A stretch of DNA of 64,000 nucleotides, taken from contig NZ_JALHQD010000004.1 of the NCBI RefSeq assembly GCF_022842145.1, positions 124,001 to 188,000 of the forward strand. The letters are read 5' to 3'. The DNA comes from Tabrizicola sp. Lineage in GTDB: Bacteria; Pseudomonadota; Alphaproteobacteria; Rhodobacterales; Rhodobacteraceae. Shown piece by piece: positions 1 to 11,582 of the stretch. Position numbers and translations under genes: made by a program. Positions within the stretch are counted from its first letter, which is position 1. Each line of letters opens with the position of its first letter. The notes beneath the pieces are model-generated. The model worked only from the letters and a program-made list of their open reading frames with translations, had not been told where the DNA came from and did no database searches.

Positions 1-372
1 GGCGCGCACCCCCGCATCCGAAGCCACCAGATCCGACACGAACACGCGCGGCAGGCGCACGAAGCGGCAGCGCTCCACCGCCTCCGCACCGTAACTCTCC
101 CCTGCACCCGCATCGTCCGCCCCGCGCCCGGAAAACACCCCGCAATCGATGATGAAGCTCTTGATCCAGGCCTCGCCCGTCTCGGTCGCATAGACCAGCC
201 GCACCAGACCCGACAGCAGGAGATAGACGTCCCCGCTTTCGTCGCCCGGCGCAAAGGCCGTGCCGCCCTTGGCAAGGTCACGCACCGCCCAAAGCCGCGC
301 CGCCTCGGCCGGGCCGCGCAGTGCTGCGATAAGCGTCGGGGCGGCGGTGCCGGTTTCTAAACCCAGGTTCAC
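1..372 (-). CDS. Crp/Fnr-family transcriptional regulator, partial (N-terminal part)
   Basis: The minus strand is open from a GTG at 372 to the window edge, so the C-terminus, including any DNA-binding helix-turn-helix, lies outside. The translation reads like a cyclic-nucleotide-binding beta-roll, with FAPGDESGDVYLLLSG, then VRLVYATETGEAW and FSGRG further on. That pattern is typical of Crp/Fnr sensors. A GGAGG ribosome-binding site lies a few bases upstream of the GTG, which supports this start. No N-terminal cysteine cluster of the Fnr type is visible, so it is unlikely to be an Fnr-type Fe-S oxygen sensor. The ligand is unknown. It is divergent from the SDR gene at 427. Confidence 0.75.
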   Translation of the reverse strand, partial: MNLGLETGTAAPTLIAALRGPAEAARLWAVRDLAKGGTAFAPGDESGDVYLLLSGLVRLVYATETGEAWIKSFIIDCGVFSGRGADDAGAGESYGAEAVERCRFVRLPRVFVSDLVASDAGVRA

Positions 373-426
373 GACAGCCCTCCGCCTCCGATCTATCACG
401 GCCCGAAATCTGGACCGGAGCCCCTC

Positions 427-1158
427 ATGTCAAGCCCGCTTGCCCGCCCCACGACCGTCCTTCTGACCGGAGCGTCGTCCGGCATCGGGGCCGCCCTCTT
501 GCCGCGCCTCCTTGATCGCGGTCACACCGTCGTCGCCCTCGCACGCCGCGCGGCCCATCTTCCAGCACGGGCGGGGCTCGTGCCGGTGACCTGTGACCTC
601 TCCGACCTGCCCGGTCTTCCCGCGCTTGCTGCCCGCCTCGCCGCCGACCATCCGGGCCTTTCCGTCCTGATCAACGCCGCCGCCGTCCAGCACGCCCGGC
701 CCCTGACCGATCCCGCCTCCAGCCCCGCGCATCTGATCGAGGAGGCATCCCTCAACCTTGCGGCCCCTGCTTTGCTGATACAGGCCCTTCTTCCCACGCT
801 CTTGGCCCAGCCGGATGGCGCAATCGTCAACCTCTCCTCCGGCCTCGCAACCTTCCCGAAAGCTGCAGGCGGGCTCTATTCGGCCAGCAAGGCGGGTCTC
901 TCCAGCTTCACGACCAGCCTGCGCTGGCAACTCTCGACAACACCGCTTCTGGTGTCCGAGGTTGTCCTCCCCCTCGTCGACACCCCGATGACGGCAGGGC
1001 GGGGCAGGGGAAAGATCAGCGCCGAAGTGGCGGCAGTGGCCATTCTCTCAGGCATCGACGCCCGCCGCACGATGATCCGCGTCGGCGCGGCGCGCGCCCT
1101 GCCGCTGATCGCGGCCCTCGCCCCGTGGCTGGGCCGCCGCATCCTGCGGGGGACCTGA
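427..1158 (+). CDS. Short-chain dehydrogenase/reductase (SDR)
   Basis: This 243-residue protein has the classical SDR layout. The Rossmann glycine motif TGASSGIG is at residues 14-21, NAAA at 83-86 stands for the usual NAG-type motif, serines are at 137-138, and the catalytic Y151-xxx-K155 lies in YSASKAG. It should be a cytoplasmic NAD(P)-dependent oxidoreductase. The region after Lys155 resembles the DltE-like SDR subgroup more than fatty-acid reductases, but the substrate cannot be inferred. The next gene starts three bases after its stop, so the two are probably co-transcribed. Confidence 0.88.
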   Translation: MSSPLARPTTVLLTGASSGIGAALLPRLLDRGHTVVALARRAAHLPARAGLVPVTCDLSDLPGLPALAARLAADHPGLSVLINAAAVQHARPLTDPASSPAHLIEEASLNLAAPALLIQALLPTLLAQPDGAIVNLSSGLATFPKAAGGLYSASKAGLSSFTTSLRWQLSTTPLLVSEVVLPLVDTPMTAGRGRGKISAEVAAVAILSGIDARRTMIRVGAARALPLIAALAPWLGRRILRGT

Positions 1159-1161
1159 GCC

Positions 1162-1824
1162 ATGCGCGACCTCATCCGCATCGCCGTCATCCTGGCGCTT
1201 GCCTTCGCCAGCACCTTCGTCATCGCGCAAGCAACCGGAGTCCTCCCCGAAGGCGACCTTGTGGCTTGGCTGGAAACCCTGCGCGAAGTTGATCCGCTCT
1301 GGCTGGCGCTCGCCGTGATCGGGATGCTGGTCCTCGACCTCTTCATCGCCGTCCCGACCATGACGACGATCCTCTTGGCGGGCTGGATTCTCGGGCCATG
1401 GCTCGGCGGCTTCGTCGCTTCGCTCGGGCTTCTGCTGATGGGCGGTACGGCCTACACCATCGGACGCACCTTCGGGCGAGGCGCGCTTCTGCGGCTCTTC
1501 AAGGACGATGCCCGCCTTGCCGGGATCGAGGCCGCCTTCGCCCGCAACGACCTTCTCACATTGGCGGTCGCCCAAGCGCTGCCGATCCTGCCGGAGCTTT
1601 CCGCCAGCCTCGCCGGCATCGCAAGGATGCGCCCGCTGCGCTTCGTCGCAGGCTACGCGCTTGGCGTCGTGCCCTTCGCTTTCATCGTGGCGTCAGGCGG
1701 TGCCGCCAGCTCACCGGGCGACCTGCGCCCGGCGATCCTCACGGCCATCGGCACTTCGGCCACGCTCCTGATCTTCTGGCGCCTCGTCTTGCGCCGGCAG
1801 TCCAGGGCCGGACGAAAGACTTGA
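1162..1824 (+). CDS. TVP38/TMEM64 (VTT-domain, DedA-related) membrane protein
   Basis: This 220-residue integral membrane protein has about five hydrophobic segments. Features typical of the SNARE-associated/VTT family include a glycine-rich GGTAYTIGRTFGRG segment near residue 95 and a helix containing GYALGVVPFAFIVASGG near residues 165-185. Bacterial relatives sit in the inner membrane, and some act in lipid transbilayer movement or membrane homeostasis. The specific role here is unknown. It starts three bases after the SDR stop, which suggests one transcript. The last residues are basic and cytoplasmic (RRQSRAGRKT). Confidence 0.85.
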   Translation: MRDLIRIAVILALAFASTFVIAQATGVLPEGDLVAWLETLREVDPLWLALAVIGMLVLDLFIAVPTMTTILLAGWILGPWLGGFVASLGLLLMGGTAYTIGRTFGRGALLRLFKDDARLAGIEAAFARNDLLTLAVAQALPILPELSASLAGIARMRPLRFVAGYALGVVPFAFIVASGGAASSPGDLRPAILTAIGTSATLLIFWRLVLRRQSRAGRKT

Positions 1825-1895
1825 TAAAGTCTTAACGTCCACACTCAAGTCCTTGAAATCAAAGGACTGGAGAAAGCGCCCGCGCGCGGCGCGCC

Positions 1896-2453
1896 TCAGG
1901 GAATGATCCGGGTATACTTGATCCCCGCCAGCGAGGCCCCCGCGATCAGCCCCTGCTGCCCGAAGACTATCGCGATCACCTCGTCCAGCTCGGTCGTCTG
2001 CTTCCCGATCGAGGCGCCCTCCTCGGGGCTTGCATAGCGGATGTCCGCCCCCGCCGCCCAACCCGACGACCGCCGGAAACTTTCCAGCGCCTCGGGCGAC
2101 ATGAAGAACAGAGCATGGGCGTACTGCTGCGCCCCGATCTGCAACCCGAACGAACCCTTGGCGGCCGAGTAGTAGTCGACCGTCACCCCCTGGATCCGCA
2201 GCGCGCCCCGCCCGAACGCCCCGCCAAATCCCGCACCGACCTCGGTCATCAGGGGCATGTAAAGCACTCCGGAGGACCGGCTAGCCAGGTCCTGCGTACC
2301 GGGATACTGTGCGAACAGGAACTGCTCGGTCGCGGCAACCCGCGCCTCGATCTGGCTCGCCCCGTTGGACCCGATCCCGTTGTTGCAGGCCGCCAGCCCA
2401 AAAGCCCCCGCGCCCAGCAACAGCCCGCGCCGCGTCGTCATCATGTCGGTCAT
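1896..2453 (-). CDS. SYLF/YSC84-domain lipoprotein
   Basis: This 185-residue protein begins with a twin-arginine-like n-region (TTRRG), a hydrophobic stretch and a lipobox ending FGLAAC, which puts the lipidated Cys at 23. The mature part matches the SYLF (Ysc84, DUF500-like) lipid-binding domain: a glycine-rich GVLYMPLMTEVGAGFGGAFGRG segment split around residue 65-85, then SFGLQIGAQ and a hydrophobic C-terminus. In the family this fold binds phosphoinositides or membranes; bacterial members are mostly uncharacterised envelope proteins. It converges with the membrane-protein gene to its left. Confidence 0.82.
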   Translation of the reverse strand: MTDMMTTRRGLLLGAGAFGLAACNNGIGSNGASQIEARVAATEQFLFAQYPGTQDLASRSSGVLYMPLMTEVGAGFGGAFGRGALRIQGVTVDYYSAAKGSFGLQIGAQQYAHALFFMSPEALESFRRSSGWAAGADIRYASPEEGASIGKQTTELDEVIAIVFGQQGLIAGASLAGIKYTRIIP

Positions 2454-2575
2454 TTCGCCGCCCTTTCATGCCTCACGGGGTCTCTTCCGCCCTCTTCCGG
2501 GCGCCCCTTGCCTTGCAAACTAGCCGCTTTCGGCCCCTCTGTCATGTCCCGATGCCGCAACCAGCAAGCCGGCGC

Positions 2576-3166
2576 CTAACCCGTCAAGGTCGCATAAAGG
2601 GCAAAGTCCTCTGCCGCGACCTCGCGCAAGAGCGCCGCAGTCCCGGCAGTGACTTCTGTCGCTCCGGGGGGCGAGACGTTCAGGCGGGGCAGGGTGATCG
2701 CGCAGTCCAGCCGCTCTTCCAGGAACTGCACGAAACTGCCGATCTCCTCGTAGCGGAACAGCCGATCCACCCCCACGCCCTGCCGCGGCCGCAGGAACTT
2801 GCCCTGGCTCCCCACATCCGCGAAGTCCGGTCGCGGGTCCTGGCACCAGGCCCGGACGAACTCATCGAATGACATTCCCTTCGTCGACTTCCCCGCGTCC
2901 GTCTCCTCGCGCTGGCGGAAGCGGTACCAGGACCCCAGCCAGTCCGTCGGCTCGCGCATCAGAGCGACCAGCGTGAAGTCACCCTTCGACGCAGCCTCCA
3001 GAAACGGCCCGATGAACCGGCGGTAACGATGAACGGTGGTGTGCTTCAGAAGCGGAGGCCGCTGGATCGACACCGCCGCAAGCGATTCGAGCGCCGCCGC
3101 AATAGCCGTCGAACCGGTCTTCGGCGTGGCCAGAAACGCAAGCCTCTGCTCCCAGAACACCAGCAT
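2576..3166 (-). CDS. Sulfotransferase-like protein
   Basis: The 196-residue protein has the two PAPS-contact motifs of sulfotransferases. A 5'-phosphosulfate loop-like ATPKTGSTAI sits at residues 13-22, and a 3'-phosphate region REPTDWLGSWY at residues 71-81. It is shorter than most sulfotransferases and resembles the small 'sulfotransferase family 2' proteins found in marine and freshwater Rhodobacterales. The acceptor is unknown, though cell-surface glycans are common targets in the family. It is transcribed away from recA, and the roughly 200-base divergent region holds the recA control sites. Confidence 0.7.
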   Translation of the reverse strand: MLVFWEQRLAFLATPKTGSTAIAAALESLAAVSIQRPPLLKHTTVHRYRRFIGPFLEAASKGDFTLVALMREPTDWLGSWYRFRQREETDAGKSTKGMSFDEFVRAWCQDPRPDFADVGSQGKFLRPRQGVGVDRLFRYEEIGSFVQFLEERLDCAITLPRLNVSPPGATEVTAGTAALLREVAAEDFALYATLTG

Positions 3167-3306
3167 CTTGGCCTCTTTTCCCCGAAAAATCCCTACACTG
3201 CCCGGTTGTCCCGGACTTCCGTCAACACTCCCTTAACCAAAGCTGTGAAAAACTGCCACCACGAGATTTAGGTTGAATTGTTCTCCTTTTGTGCACATAA
3301 GTGCAA

Positions 3307-3321
3307 GAACACTTGGGGAAC
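3307..3321 (+). promoter_or_regulatory. LexA (SOS) box upstream of recA
   Basis: The sequence GAAC-ACTTGGG-GAAC is an exact GAAC-N7-GAAC, i.e. GTTC-N7-GTTC on the other strand, which is the established alphaproteobacterial LexA operator. It lies 50 bases before the recA start codon. A degenerate partner, GTTC-N7-GTGC, sits at 3280-3294. The position fits LexA repression of recA; that recA is DNA-damage inducible here is inference. Confidence 0.85.
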
Positions 3322-3370
3322 ACGGGCAAGGATTGCCGCCTGCGGGTGGCTATGAAATAAGGAGCGTGAC

Positions 3371-4441
3371 ATGGCGACGGCAAACCTTCTCGACCTCGGG
3401 AGCAAGCGGGATATGGACAAGTCGAAGGCGCTGGAAAGCGCGCTCGCACAGATCGAACGGCAGTTCGGCAAGGGTTCGATCATGCGCCTTGGCGCAGACA
3501 GCCCGGCGATGGATATCGAGGCGACCTCGACCGGTTCGTTGGGTCTGGACATCGCGCTTGGAATCGGCGGCCTGCCCAAGGGCCGGATCATCGAGATCTA
3601 TGGACCGGAAAGCTCGGGCAAGACGACGCTGACCCTGCATGCGGTGGCTGAGGAACAGAAAAAAGGCGGCGTCTGCGCCTTTGTCGACGCCGAACACGCG
3701 CTGGATCCGCAGTACGCGAAGAAGTTGGGCGTGAATCTGGATGAACTTCTGATCAGCCAGCCCGACACCGGCGAACAGGCGCTTGAGATCGTCGATACGC
3801 TGGTCCGCTCGGGCGCGGTCAGCATGGTCGTGATCGACTCCGTCGCCGCACTGGTTCCCAAAGCAGAAATCGAAGGCGACATGGGCGACATGCAGATGGG
3901 CAGCCAGGCCCGCCTGATGAGCCAGGCGATGCGGAAGCTTACGGCCAGCATCGGCCGGTCGAACTGCATGGTGATCTTCATCAACCAGATCCGCATGAAG
4001 ATCGGCGTGATGTTCGGCTCGCCCGAAACCACCACCGGCGGCAACGCGCTGAAGTTCTATGCCTCGGTCCGTCTGGACATCCGCCGCATCGGCGCAATCA
4101 AGGACCGGGAAGAGGTTGTCGGCAACACCACCCGCGTCAAGGTGGTGAAGAACAAGGTGGCCCCGCCCTTCAAGCAGGTGGAATTCGACATCATGTATGG
4201 CGAAGGCATCTCAAAGATGGGCGAGTTGGTGGATATCGGCGTGAAGGCCGGCGTGGTCGAAAAGTCGGGCGCCTGGTACTCCTACGGCGACGAACGCATC
4301 GGGCAGGGCCGCGAAAATGCGAAGTCCTTCCTGAAGCAGAATCCCTCCATTGCCCTGGCGATCGAGGACAAGATCCGGGCCGCCAACGGTCTGGACTTCA
4401 CGATGGCCGGCGAAGACAGCGCGGACGTCCTGGACGAGTGA
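3371..4441 (+). CDS. recA: Recombinase RecA
   Basis: This is a full-length RecA of 356 residues. Walker A is GPESSGKTT near residues 78-86. The Walker B region contains [10 protein letters not shown], and the L1/L2 DNA-binding loops are recognisable around [17 protein letters not shown] and [19 protein letters not shown]. RecA forms ATP-dependent filaments on single-stranded DNA, catalyses strand exchange and stimulates LexA self-cleavage. A LexA box lies upstream, and the C-terminus is acidic (EDSADVLDE), as usual. The MOSC gene overlaps its stop codon. Confidence 0.98.
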   Translation: MATANLLDLGSKRDMDKSKALESALAQIERQFGKGSIMRLGADSPAMDIEATSTGSLGLDIALGIGGLPKGRIIEIYGPESSGKTTLTLHAVAEEQKKGGVCAFVDAEHALDPQYAKKLGVNLDELLISQPDTGEQALEIVDTLVRSGAVSMVVIDSVAALVPKAEIEGDMGDMQMGSQARLMSQAMRKLTASIGRSNCMVIFINQIRMKIGVMFGSPETTTGGNALKFYASVRLDIRRIGAIKDREEVVGNTTRVKVVKNKVAPPFKQVEFDIMYGEGISKMGELVDIGVKAGVVEKSGAWYSYGDERIGQGRENAKSFLKQNPSIALAIEDKIRAANGLDFTMAGEDSADVLDE

Positions 4442-4986
4442 GCCTTCACGTCACCCACGATGAGTTGATGGCCGCGCTGCCGGAGGTGCTTTCCGCACCG
4501 AAGTCCGGCAGCGCGGTCGAGCTTCTATGCTTCCGTCCCGGCTACGGCGAGCGGCGCTTCGTCGATGAGCTGACGGTAACCCAGGCACACGGCATTCCCG
4601 GCGAACGCTGGGGCATCGCGCCCTGGCTGAAGCTGCCCGATGGCAGTGGCCATCCTGGCATCCAGATTTCCATTTTGCCGAGCCGAGTGCTGGACCTGGT
4701 CTGGCGTGACCGTGAAACCACGGTACACCCCGGCGATACTTTCGTCTGCGACCTCGACATGACTGAAGCAAACCTGCCCGAGGGACAACTTCTCGCCGTG
4801 GGTCCTACCGTCCTCAAGGTGTCCGAGGTTTGGAACGACTCCTGCGCCAAGTGGAAGGTCCGTTACGGCGAACCGGCTTACACTTGGGTCCGCTCTCACA
4901 AGGAGTTGCGCTTGCGCGGTGTCCTCTGCAGCATCGTGAAGGACGGCATCATCCGCCTGGGCGACACGGTCGAAGTGCTGCGGTAG
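4438..4986 (+). CDS. MOSC-domain protein
   Basis: The 182-residue product matches MOSC (molybdenum-cofactor sulfurase C-terminal) domains: an N-terminal [15 protein letters not shown] strand pair, [40 protein letters not shown] read in pieces, and a C-terminal GDTVEVL. MOSC domains are thought to handle activated sulfur or metal-sulfur groups. The strongly conserved cysteine of the family may be the one in the NDSCAKW segment. The GTG start at 4438 overlaps the recA TGA, which points to translational coupling with recA. No link to recombination is known. Confidence 0.72.
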   Translation: MSLHVTHDELMAALPEVLSAPKSGSAVELLCFRPGYGERRFVDELTVTQAHGIPGERWGIAPWLKLPDGSGHPGIQISILPSRVLDLVWRDRETTVHPGDTFVCDLDMTEANLPEGQLLAVGPTVLKVSEVWNDSCAKWKVRYGEPAYTWVRSHKELRLRGVLCSIVKDGIIRLGDTVEVLR

Positions 4987-5000
4987 GTCGAACCCGCTGG

Positions 5001-5504
5001 CTATTCCGTGACGGTCAACAGCGCCCACATCCCCATCGCGTAGTGACCTGCGATGTTGCAGTACAGGATATAGGTACCCGGCGTCAGCGCTGCCGCCTTT
5101 GTCTTCGCATCATGCGGCCGGAGTTCCCCCAGGTTTGCCGTGATACCCGCGGCAGCTTCATCAACCCGCTCTTCCTCGGTCAGATAGGGCAGTGGAACCG
5201 TCTGGTCCGCCACCGCCGAGACCAGGACCGCATGGTAAAACGCGCCCGAGTCGTTGGTGATCCGGAAGCTGATCTCCCCCGCGGGAACCTCTTGCGGGTC
5301 AAGCGTGACGCCCATCGTGGCCAGGCCCGGGTCGGCACCGTCGACAGCCATCCCGATGGGCGGATGCTGTCCCACATGGTCCATGGCGGCGTCACCCTTG
5401 TCCCAAAGCGTGATCTTCACCATCGTTTCGGCAGAAGCGCCGTCCGATGTGCCGGCAGTGGCAATTGCAAGCAGGGCGAAAAGCGTAGCGCGCTGTGTCA
5501 TCAT
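5001..5504 (-). CDS. Secreted cupredoxin (type 1 copper protein)
   Basis: This 167-residue protein has a cleavable signal peptide (cut likely after GASA near residue 25) and a plastocyanin/azurin-like fold. The likely copper ligands are His91 (FYH), Cys149 and His154 in YCNIAGHY, and a methionine at 157 or 159 in AMGMW. It would act in the periplasm as a one-electron carrier. It converges with the MOSC gene. A clear paralogue with the same C-N-x-x-G-H-Y-x-M-G-M end sits in the island at 55641-56165, but this copy lacks that protein's methionine-rich segment and twin-arginine signal. Confidence 0.8.
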   Translation of the reverse strand: MMTQRATLFALLAIATAGTSDGASAETMVKITLWDKGDAAMDHVGQHPPIGMAVDGADPGLATMGVTLDPQEVPAGEISFRITNDSGAFYHAVLVSAVADQTVPLPYLTEEERVDEAAAGITANLGELRPHDAKTKAAALTPGTYILYCNIAGHYAMGMWALLTVTE

Positions 5505-5696
5505 GGTCTGGTCCTCCCGGCGTCAGTTTAACACCGGCACGCAGGGCTGACCGCTTCGCTTTTCGTACTGGCAGCCCCAGGTTGCTGCGGTTCGGTCCCA
5601 GCAATTTTCGGCGTGGACTTACCGCCCCGTGGACAGGCGCGGGAAGCGGGGCTAAAGGGGTTTCGAACCTGTGGAATTCCCCGGAAAGGCCCGATC

Positions 5697-8351
5697 ATGG
5701 CTTCGCTGAACGACATCCGCTCCACCTACCTGGACTTCTTCCGCCGCAACGATCACCGGGTCGTGGACAGCTCGCCCCTCGTGCCGCGGAACGATCCGAC
5801 GCTGATGTTCACCAACTCCGGGATGGTGCAGTTCAAGAACCTGTTTACCGGGGTCGAAACGCGGGACTACAAGCGCGCGACGACCGCCCAGAAATGCGTG
5901 CGGGCAGGCGGCAAGCACAATGACCTCGACAACGTGGGATATACCGCCCGGCACCACACCTTCTTCGAGATGCTGGGGAACTTCAGTTTCGGCGACTATT
6001 TCAAGGACCAGGCGATTGCGTTTGCCTGGGAACTTCTGACCAAGGACTTCGGCCTGGCCAAGGACAAGCTTCTGGTCACGGTCTATCACACCGACGACGA
6101 GGCGGCCGACATCTGGAAGAAGGTCGCGGGCCTGCCCGAGAGCCGGATCATCCGCATCGCCAGTGACGACAACTTCTGGCGCATGGGACCTACCGGACCC
6201 TGCGGCCCCTGCACCGAGATATTCTTTGACCACGGCGACCATATCTGGGGCGGCCCGCCGGGCAGCGCTCAGGAAGACGGCGACCGGTTCATCGAGATCT
6301 GGAACAACGTCTTCATGCAGAACGAACAGTTTGCCGACGGGCGGCTGGTCCCCTTGGAGATGCAGTCGATCGACACCGGCATGGGGCTGGAGCGGATCGG
6401 GGCGCTTCTGCAAGGCAAGCACGACAACTACGACACCGACCTGATGCGGTCGCTGATCGAGGCTTCAGCCCATGCCACCAGCGCCGATCCCGACGGGCCG
6501 GGCAAGATCCACCACCGGGTGATCGCGGACCACCTGCGGTCTACCTCCTTCCTGATCGCGGATGGCGTCATGCCCTCCAACGAGGGGCGCGGCTACGTTC
6601 TCCGCCGCATCATGCGCCGCGCGATGCGCCATGCGCATATGCTGGGCGCGCAGGACCCGGTGATGCACCGTCTGGTGCCCGCGCTGGTGCGGCAGATGGG
6701 CGGCGCCTATCCCGAACTCAGCCGCGCCCAGTCGCTGATCGAAGAGACCCTCCGCACCGAGGAAACCAAGTTCAAGCAGACCCTCGACCGGGGCCTCAAA
6801 CTCCTGGACGACGAACTGTCCGGCCTGCCCGACGGCGGCGCGCTTCCGGGTGCCGCGGCGTTCAAGCTTTACGACACCTATGGCTTCCCGCTTGACCTTA
6901 CGCAGGACGCACTCCGCGAGAAGGGCCGCGAAGTCGACGTCCAGGGCTTCGACGCCGCGATGGCCGAACAGAAGGCCAAGGCCCGCGCCGCATGGTCCGG
7001 CACCGGGGCGGCGGGCGATGCGAAGATCTGGTTCGAGATCGCCGAAGAACATGGCGTCACAGAATTCCTCGGCTACGACACCGAAACCGCCGAAGGGGTG
7101 ATCACCGCGCTCCTGCAAGACGGTGCCCCGATCGGGCAGGCCGCTACCGGCGAAACCGTGCAGATCGTGGTCAACCAGACGCCGTATTACGCCGAATCCG
7201 GCGGGCAGGTGGGCGACTGCGGTCTGATCCGCACCGACACCGGCACCGCCGAGGTGACCGATGTGAAAAAGGCCGCAGGTGTCTTCATTCACATTGCGAA
7301 GGTCACGGAAGGCACTGTGATCAAAGGACAACCCGCGAAGCTGGAGGTCTCCCATGTCCGCCGCTCAGCCATCCGCGCCAATCACTCCGCGACGCACCTT
7401 CTGCACGAGGCGCTGCGCCGCACCCTCGGCGACCACGTAGCTCAACGCGGTAGCCTCAACGCTGCCGACCGTCTGCGCTTTGACTTCAGCCATTCGGCCG
7501 CGATCTCATCCCCGGACCTGCAAACCATCGAGACCGAGGTCAATACCTTCATCCGCCAGAACTCCCCGGTCGAGACCCGGATCATGACCCCCGACGACGC
7601 CCGCGCCATCGGGGCGCAGGCGCTCTTCGGCGAAAAGTACGGCGATGAGGTCCGCGTCGTGTCAATGGGCGCGCTGGAAGGCTCGGGCAAAGGCGCTGAT
7701 GGCAAGACCTACAGCCTTGAACTTTGCGGCGGCACCCATGTCCAGCGCACCGGCGATATCGGCGCGATGGTGCTCTTGTCGGAAAGCGCTTCCAGCGCCG
7801 GTGTGCGTCGGATCGAGGCGCTGACCGGGCAGGCGGCACTCGACCATTTGCGCCAGCAGGACGCGCGGCTGAACGATATCGCGGCGATCATCAAGGCCCC
7901 GGCCTCCGAGCTTGCCGACCGCATCCGCGCGCTTTTCGATGAACGGAAGGCTCTCGCAAACGAGGTCGCGCAATTGCGCCGCGAAGTCGCGATGGGCGGC
8001 AAGGCCGCTGGCCCGGAAGCCAAGGAAATCAATGGGGTGAAGTTCATTGCTCAGGTGCTTTCCGGCGTGTCGGGCAAGGACCTTCCCGCGTTGATCGACG
8101 AGATGAAGGCCCGGCTTGGTTCCGGCGCGGTGTTGCTGATTGCCGACACCGGCAACAAACCCGCCGTCGCCGCTGGCGTGACCGCCGATCTGACCGCCAA
8201 ACTCTCCGCCGTCACGCTGGTGAAGGCTGCGGCCGAGGCGATGGGCGGCAAGGGGGGCGGTGGTCGTCCGGACATGGCCCAAGCCGGGGGCGCCGACATC
8301 GCCCAGGCCGAAGCAGCGATCAAGGCGGCCGAAGCCGCGATGGGGGCCTGA
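5697..8351 (+). CDS. alaS: Alanine--tRNA ligase
   Basis: The 884-residue enzyme charges tRNA-Ala. The N-terminal catalytic domain begins [18 protein letters not shown]. The editing domain has the zinc site [11 protein letters not shown] plus [13 protein letters not shown], and the C-terminal C-Ala region ends with a glycine-rich [17 protein letters not shown], as expected for AlaRS. The start at 5697 (MASLND) is chosen because family members begin there. An in-frame upstream GTG at 5613 would add 28 residues with no homology. The DUF1330 gene follows three bases after the stop. Confidence 0.97.
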   Translation: MASLNDIRSTYLDFFRRNDHRVVDSSPLVPRNDPTLMFTNSGMVQFKNLFTGVETRDYKRATTAQKCVRAGGKHNDLDNVGYTARHHTFFEMLGNFSFGDYFKDQAIAFAWELLTKDFGLAKDKLLVTVYHTDDEAADIWKKVAGLPESRIIRIASDDNFWRMGPTGPCGPCTEIFFDHGDHIWGGPPGSAQEDGDRFIEIWNNVFMQNEQFADGRLVPLEMQSIDTGMGLERIGALLQGKHDNYDTDLMRSLIEASAHATSADPDGPGKIHHRVIADHLRSTSFLIADGVMPSNEGRGYVLRRIMRRAMRHAHMLGAQDPVMHRLVPALVRQMGGAYPELSRAQSLIEETLRTEETKFKQTLDRGLKLLDDELSGLPDGGALPGAAAFKLYDTYGFPLDLTQDALREKGREVDVQGFDAAMAEQKAKARAAWSGTGAAGDAKIWFEIAEEHGVTEFLGYDTETAEGVITALLQDGAPIGQAATGETVQIVVNQTPYYAESGGQVGDCGLIRTDTGTAEVTDVKKAAGVFIHIAKVTEGTVIKGQPAKLEVSHVRRSAIRANHSATHLLHEALRRTLGDHVAQRGSLNAADRLRFDFSHSAAISSPDLQTIETEVNTFIRQNSPVETRIMTPDDARAIGAQALFGEKYGDEVRVVSMGALEGSGKGADGKTYSLELCGGTHVQRTGDIGAMVLLSESASSAGVRRIEALTGQAALDHLRQQDARLNDIAAIIKAPASELADRIRALFDERKALANEVAQLRREVAMGGKAAGPEAKEINGVKFIAQVLSGVSGKDLPALIDEMKARLGSGAVLLIADTGNKPAVAAGVTADLTAKLSAVTLVKAAAEAMGGKGGGGRPDMAQAGGADIAQAEAAIKAAEAAMGA

Positions 8352-8354
8352 GCC

Positions 8355-8645
8355 ATGCCGACCGCACTCTGGGTTGCCCACGTCCACGTCACCGACACCG
8401 AGGCCTACGCCCGCTACGCCAAAGGCGCGACCGAGGCCATCGCGGCCCACGGCGGCGTTTTCCTCGCCCGTGGCGGCCGCTATGTGCAGCTGGAGGGCAA
8501 CGACCGTCCGCGCAACGTGGTCGCGCGCTTCCCAAGTCTGGAAAAGGCGGTGGAGTGCTACAACTCCCCCGCCTACCAGGCCGCACTTGCCCATGCGAAG
8601 GGCGCGAGCACCCGCGACCTGATGGTGGTCGAGGAGATCGAGTAA
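8355..8645 (+). CDS. DUF1330-family small protein
   Basis: This 96-residue protein has a dimeric alpha/beta-barrel (ferredoxin-like) pattern: LWVAHVHVTDTEAYARYAKG at the start, a central GGVFLARGGRY and a later YNSPAYQAALAHAKG. All are hallmarks of DUF1330. The function is not established in the family. It lies three bases after the alaS stop with no separate promoter visible, so it is probably co-transcribed with alaS. Confidence 0.82.
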   Translation: MPTALWVAHVHVTDTEAYARYAKGATEAIAAHGGVFLARGGRYVQLEGNDRPRNVVARFPSLEKAVECYNSPAYQAALAHAKGASTRDLMVVEEIE

Positions 8646-8767
8646 GGTTTCCCTGCCAAGTTCCCTTGAATTGATTGCACTATCTTCCTGACTTCTGCGG
8701 ATTTCTGCTAGGTTGGGGAAAAAAGAAGGTACGGGCAGATGATCCTATGCAAGACCACAGCGCGCTG

Positions 8768-9562
8768 ATGTGCCGCTGGGCTGCCTACACCGGGGCGCCG
8801 ATCTTCCTGGAGGAGATCGTCAGCCGCCCTGGTCACTCCCTGATCCACCAAAGCCACTGCGCCACGCAGTGCCACACGGCGATCAATGCCGACGGCTTCG
8901 GGATCGCCTGGTATGGCGCGAAGCCCGAACCGGGCCTGTTCCGCGACGTGCTGCCCGCCTGGTCGGACCCGAACCTGAAAAGCCTGACCGCGCAGGTCCA
9001 GTCGCACCTGTTCCTCGCCCATGTCCGCGCGTCGACCGGCACCGCCACCAGCCGCAACAACTGCCATCCCTTCACCCATGGCCGGTGGAGCTTCATGCAC
9101 AACGGCCAGGTCGGCGGCTACGATGCCTTCCGCCGCGACGCCGACATGATGATCCCCGAAAGCCTTTACCCGCACCGCAAGGGTGCCACCGACAGCGAGG
9201 CGCTGTTTCTGGTTGCCTTGGCCGAGGGGTTGGACGACGATCCGCGCGGTGCGTTGGAGCGTGCCGCGGCCAAATTCATCCGTCTGGCGCGTCAGAAGGG
9301 GGCAGCACCGCATCTGCGTCTGACGGCGGCACTGAGCGACGGTCGCAATCTATATGCGGTCCGCTACGCCACCGACGCGGCGGCCCCATCGCTCTATCAC
9401 CGCTGGTCGGACAGCCGGGGCGGCATGGCCGTGGTGTCCGAGCCGCTGGAGGCCGAGGAGGAGGGTTGGATCGAGGTGCCGACCGCCAGCTTCTGCACCT
9501 TCGATGGAGAGACGGTCCTCTTGGAGGAATTCCTTCCCTGCCGCCTGGCCGCCGCCGCCTGA
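8768..9562 (+). CDS. Class II glutamine amidotransferase (YafJ-like)
   Basis: With the start at 8768 the protein is 264 residues and begins MCRWAAYTGAPIF. That places the catalytic N-terminal nucleophile at Cys2, exposed once Met is removed, as class II amidotransferases require. Further conserved parts are DGFGIAWYG, LAHVRASTGTATSRNNCHPF and FMHNGQVGG, which form the glutamine-binding and oxyanion regions. Earlier in-frame starts at 8675 and near 8738 would bury the nucleophile, so they are rejected. No synthetase domain is attached. The YafJ/EgtC-type family hydrolyses gamma-glutamyl groups, but the substrate here is unknown. Confidence 0.85.
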   Translation: MCRWAAYTGAPIFLEEIVSRPGHSLIHQSHCATQCHTAINADGFGIAWYGAKPEPGLFRDVLPAWSDPNLKSLTAQVQSHLFLAHVRASTGTATSRNNCHPFTHGRWSFMHNGQVGGYDAFRRDADMMIPESLYPHRKGATDSEALFLVALAEGLDDDPRGALERAAAKFIRLARQKGAAPHLRLTAALSDGRNLYAVRYATDAAAPSLYHRWSDSRGGMAVVSEPLEAEEEGWIEVPTASFCTFDGETVLLEEFLPCRLAAAA

Positions 9563-9579
9563 AGTCCGTGCAAGACCAA

Positions 9580-9599
9580 GGTGGGCGAGATCGCCCACC
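9580..9599. repeat. Palindromic intergenic element between convergent genes
   Basis: A near-perfect dyad (GGTGGGCGA, GA, TCGCCCACC) lies between the convergent amidotransferase and typA genes and is followed by CTACG. It could act as a bidirectional terminator. A related palindrome followed by the same CCCTACG lies at 12952-12976, which suggests a small dispersed repeat family. Confidence 0.5.
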
Positions 9600-9610
9600 C
9601 TACGTTCTGG

Positions 9611-11428
<1,818 letters not shown>

Positions 11429-11582
11429 GGGGTCCGTCCTATAGGGTTGGCGCGGCCTTACAGGGTTTTCCCAGCGCTGGCCAGAGGGCAGCGGTCGCCA
11501 CGCGTGGCGCTGTTTTCCGTTTCAACAAAATCAAGGACTTCGCTGCGGAGATTCAGGAAGCGTTAACCTTTGCCCGCCCCGA

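Noticed and set aside
5613-5696. Longer AlaRS start at 5613
   Set aside because: It adds residues with no homology. The family N-terminus begins at the Met at 5697.
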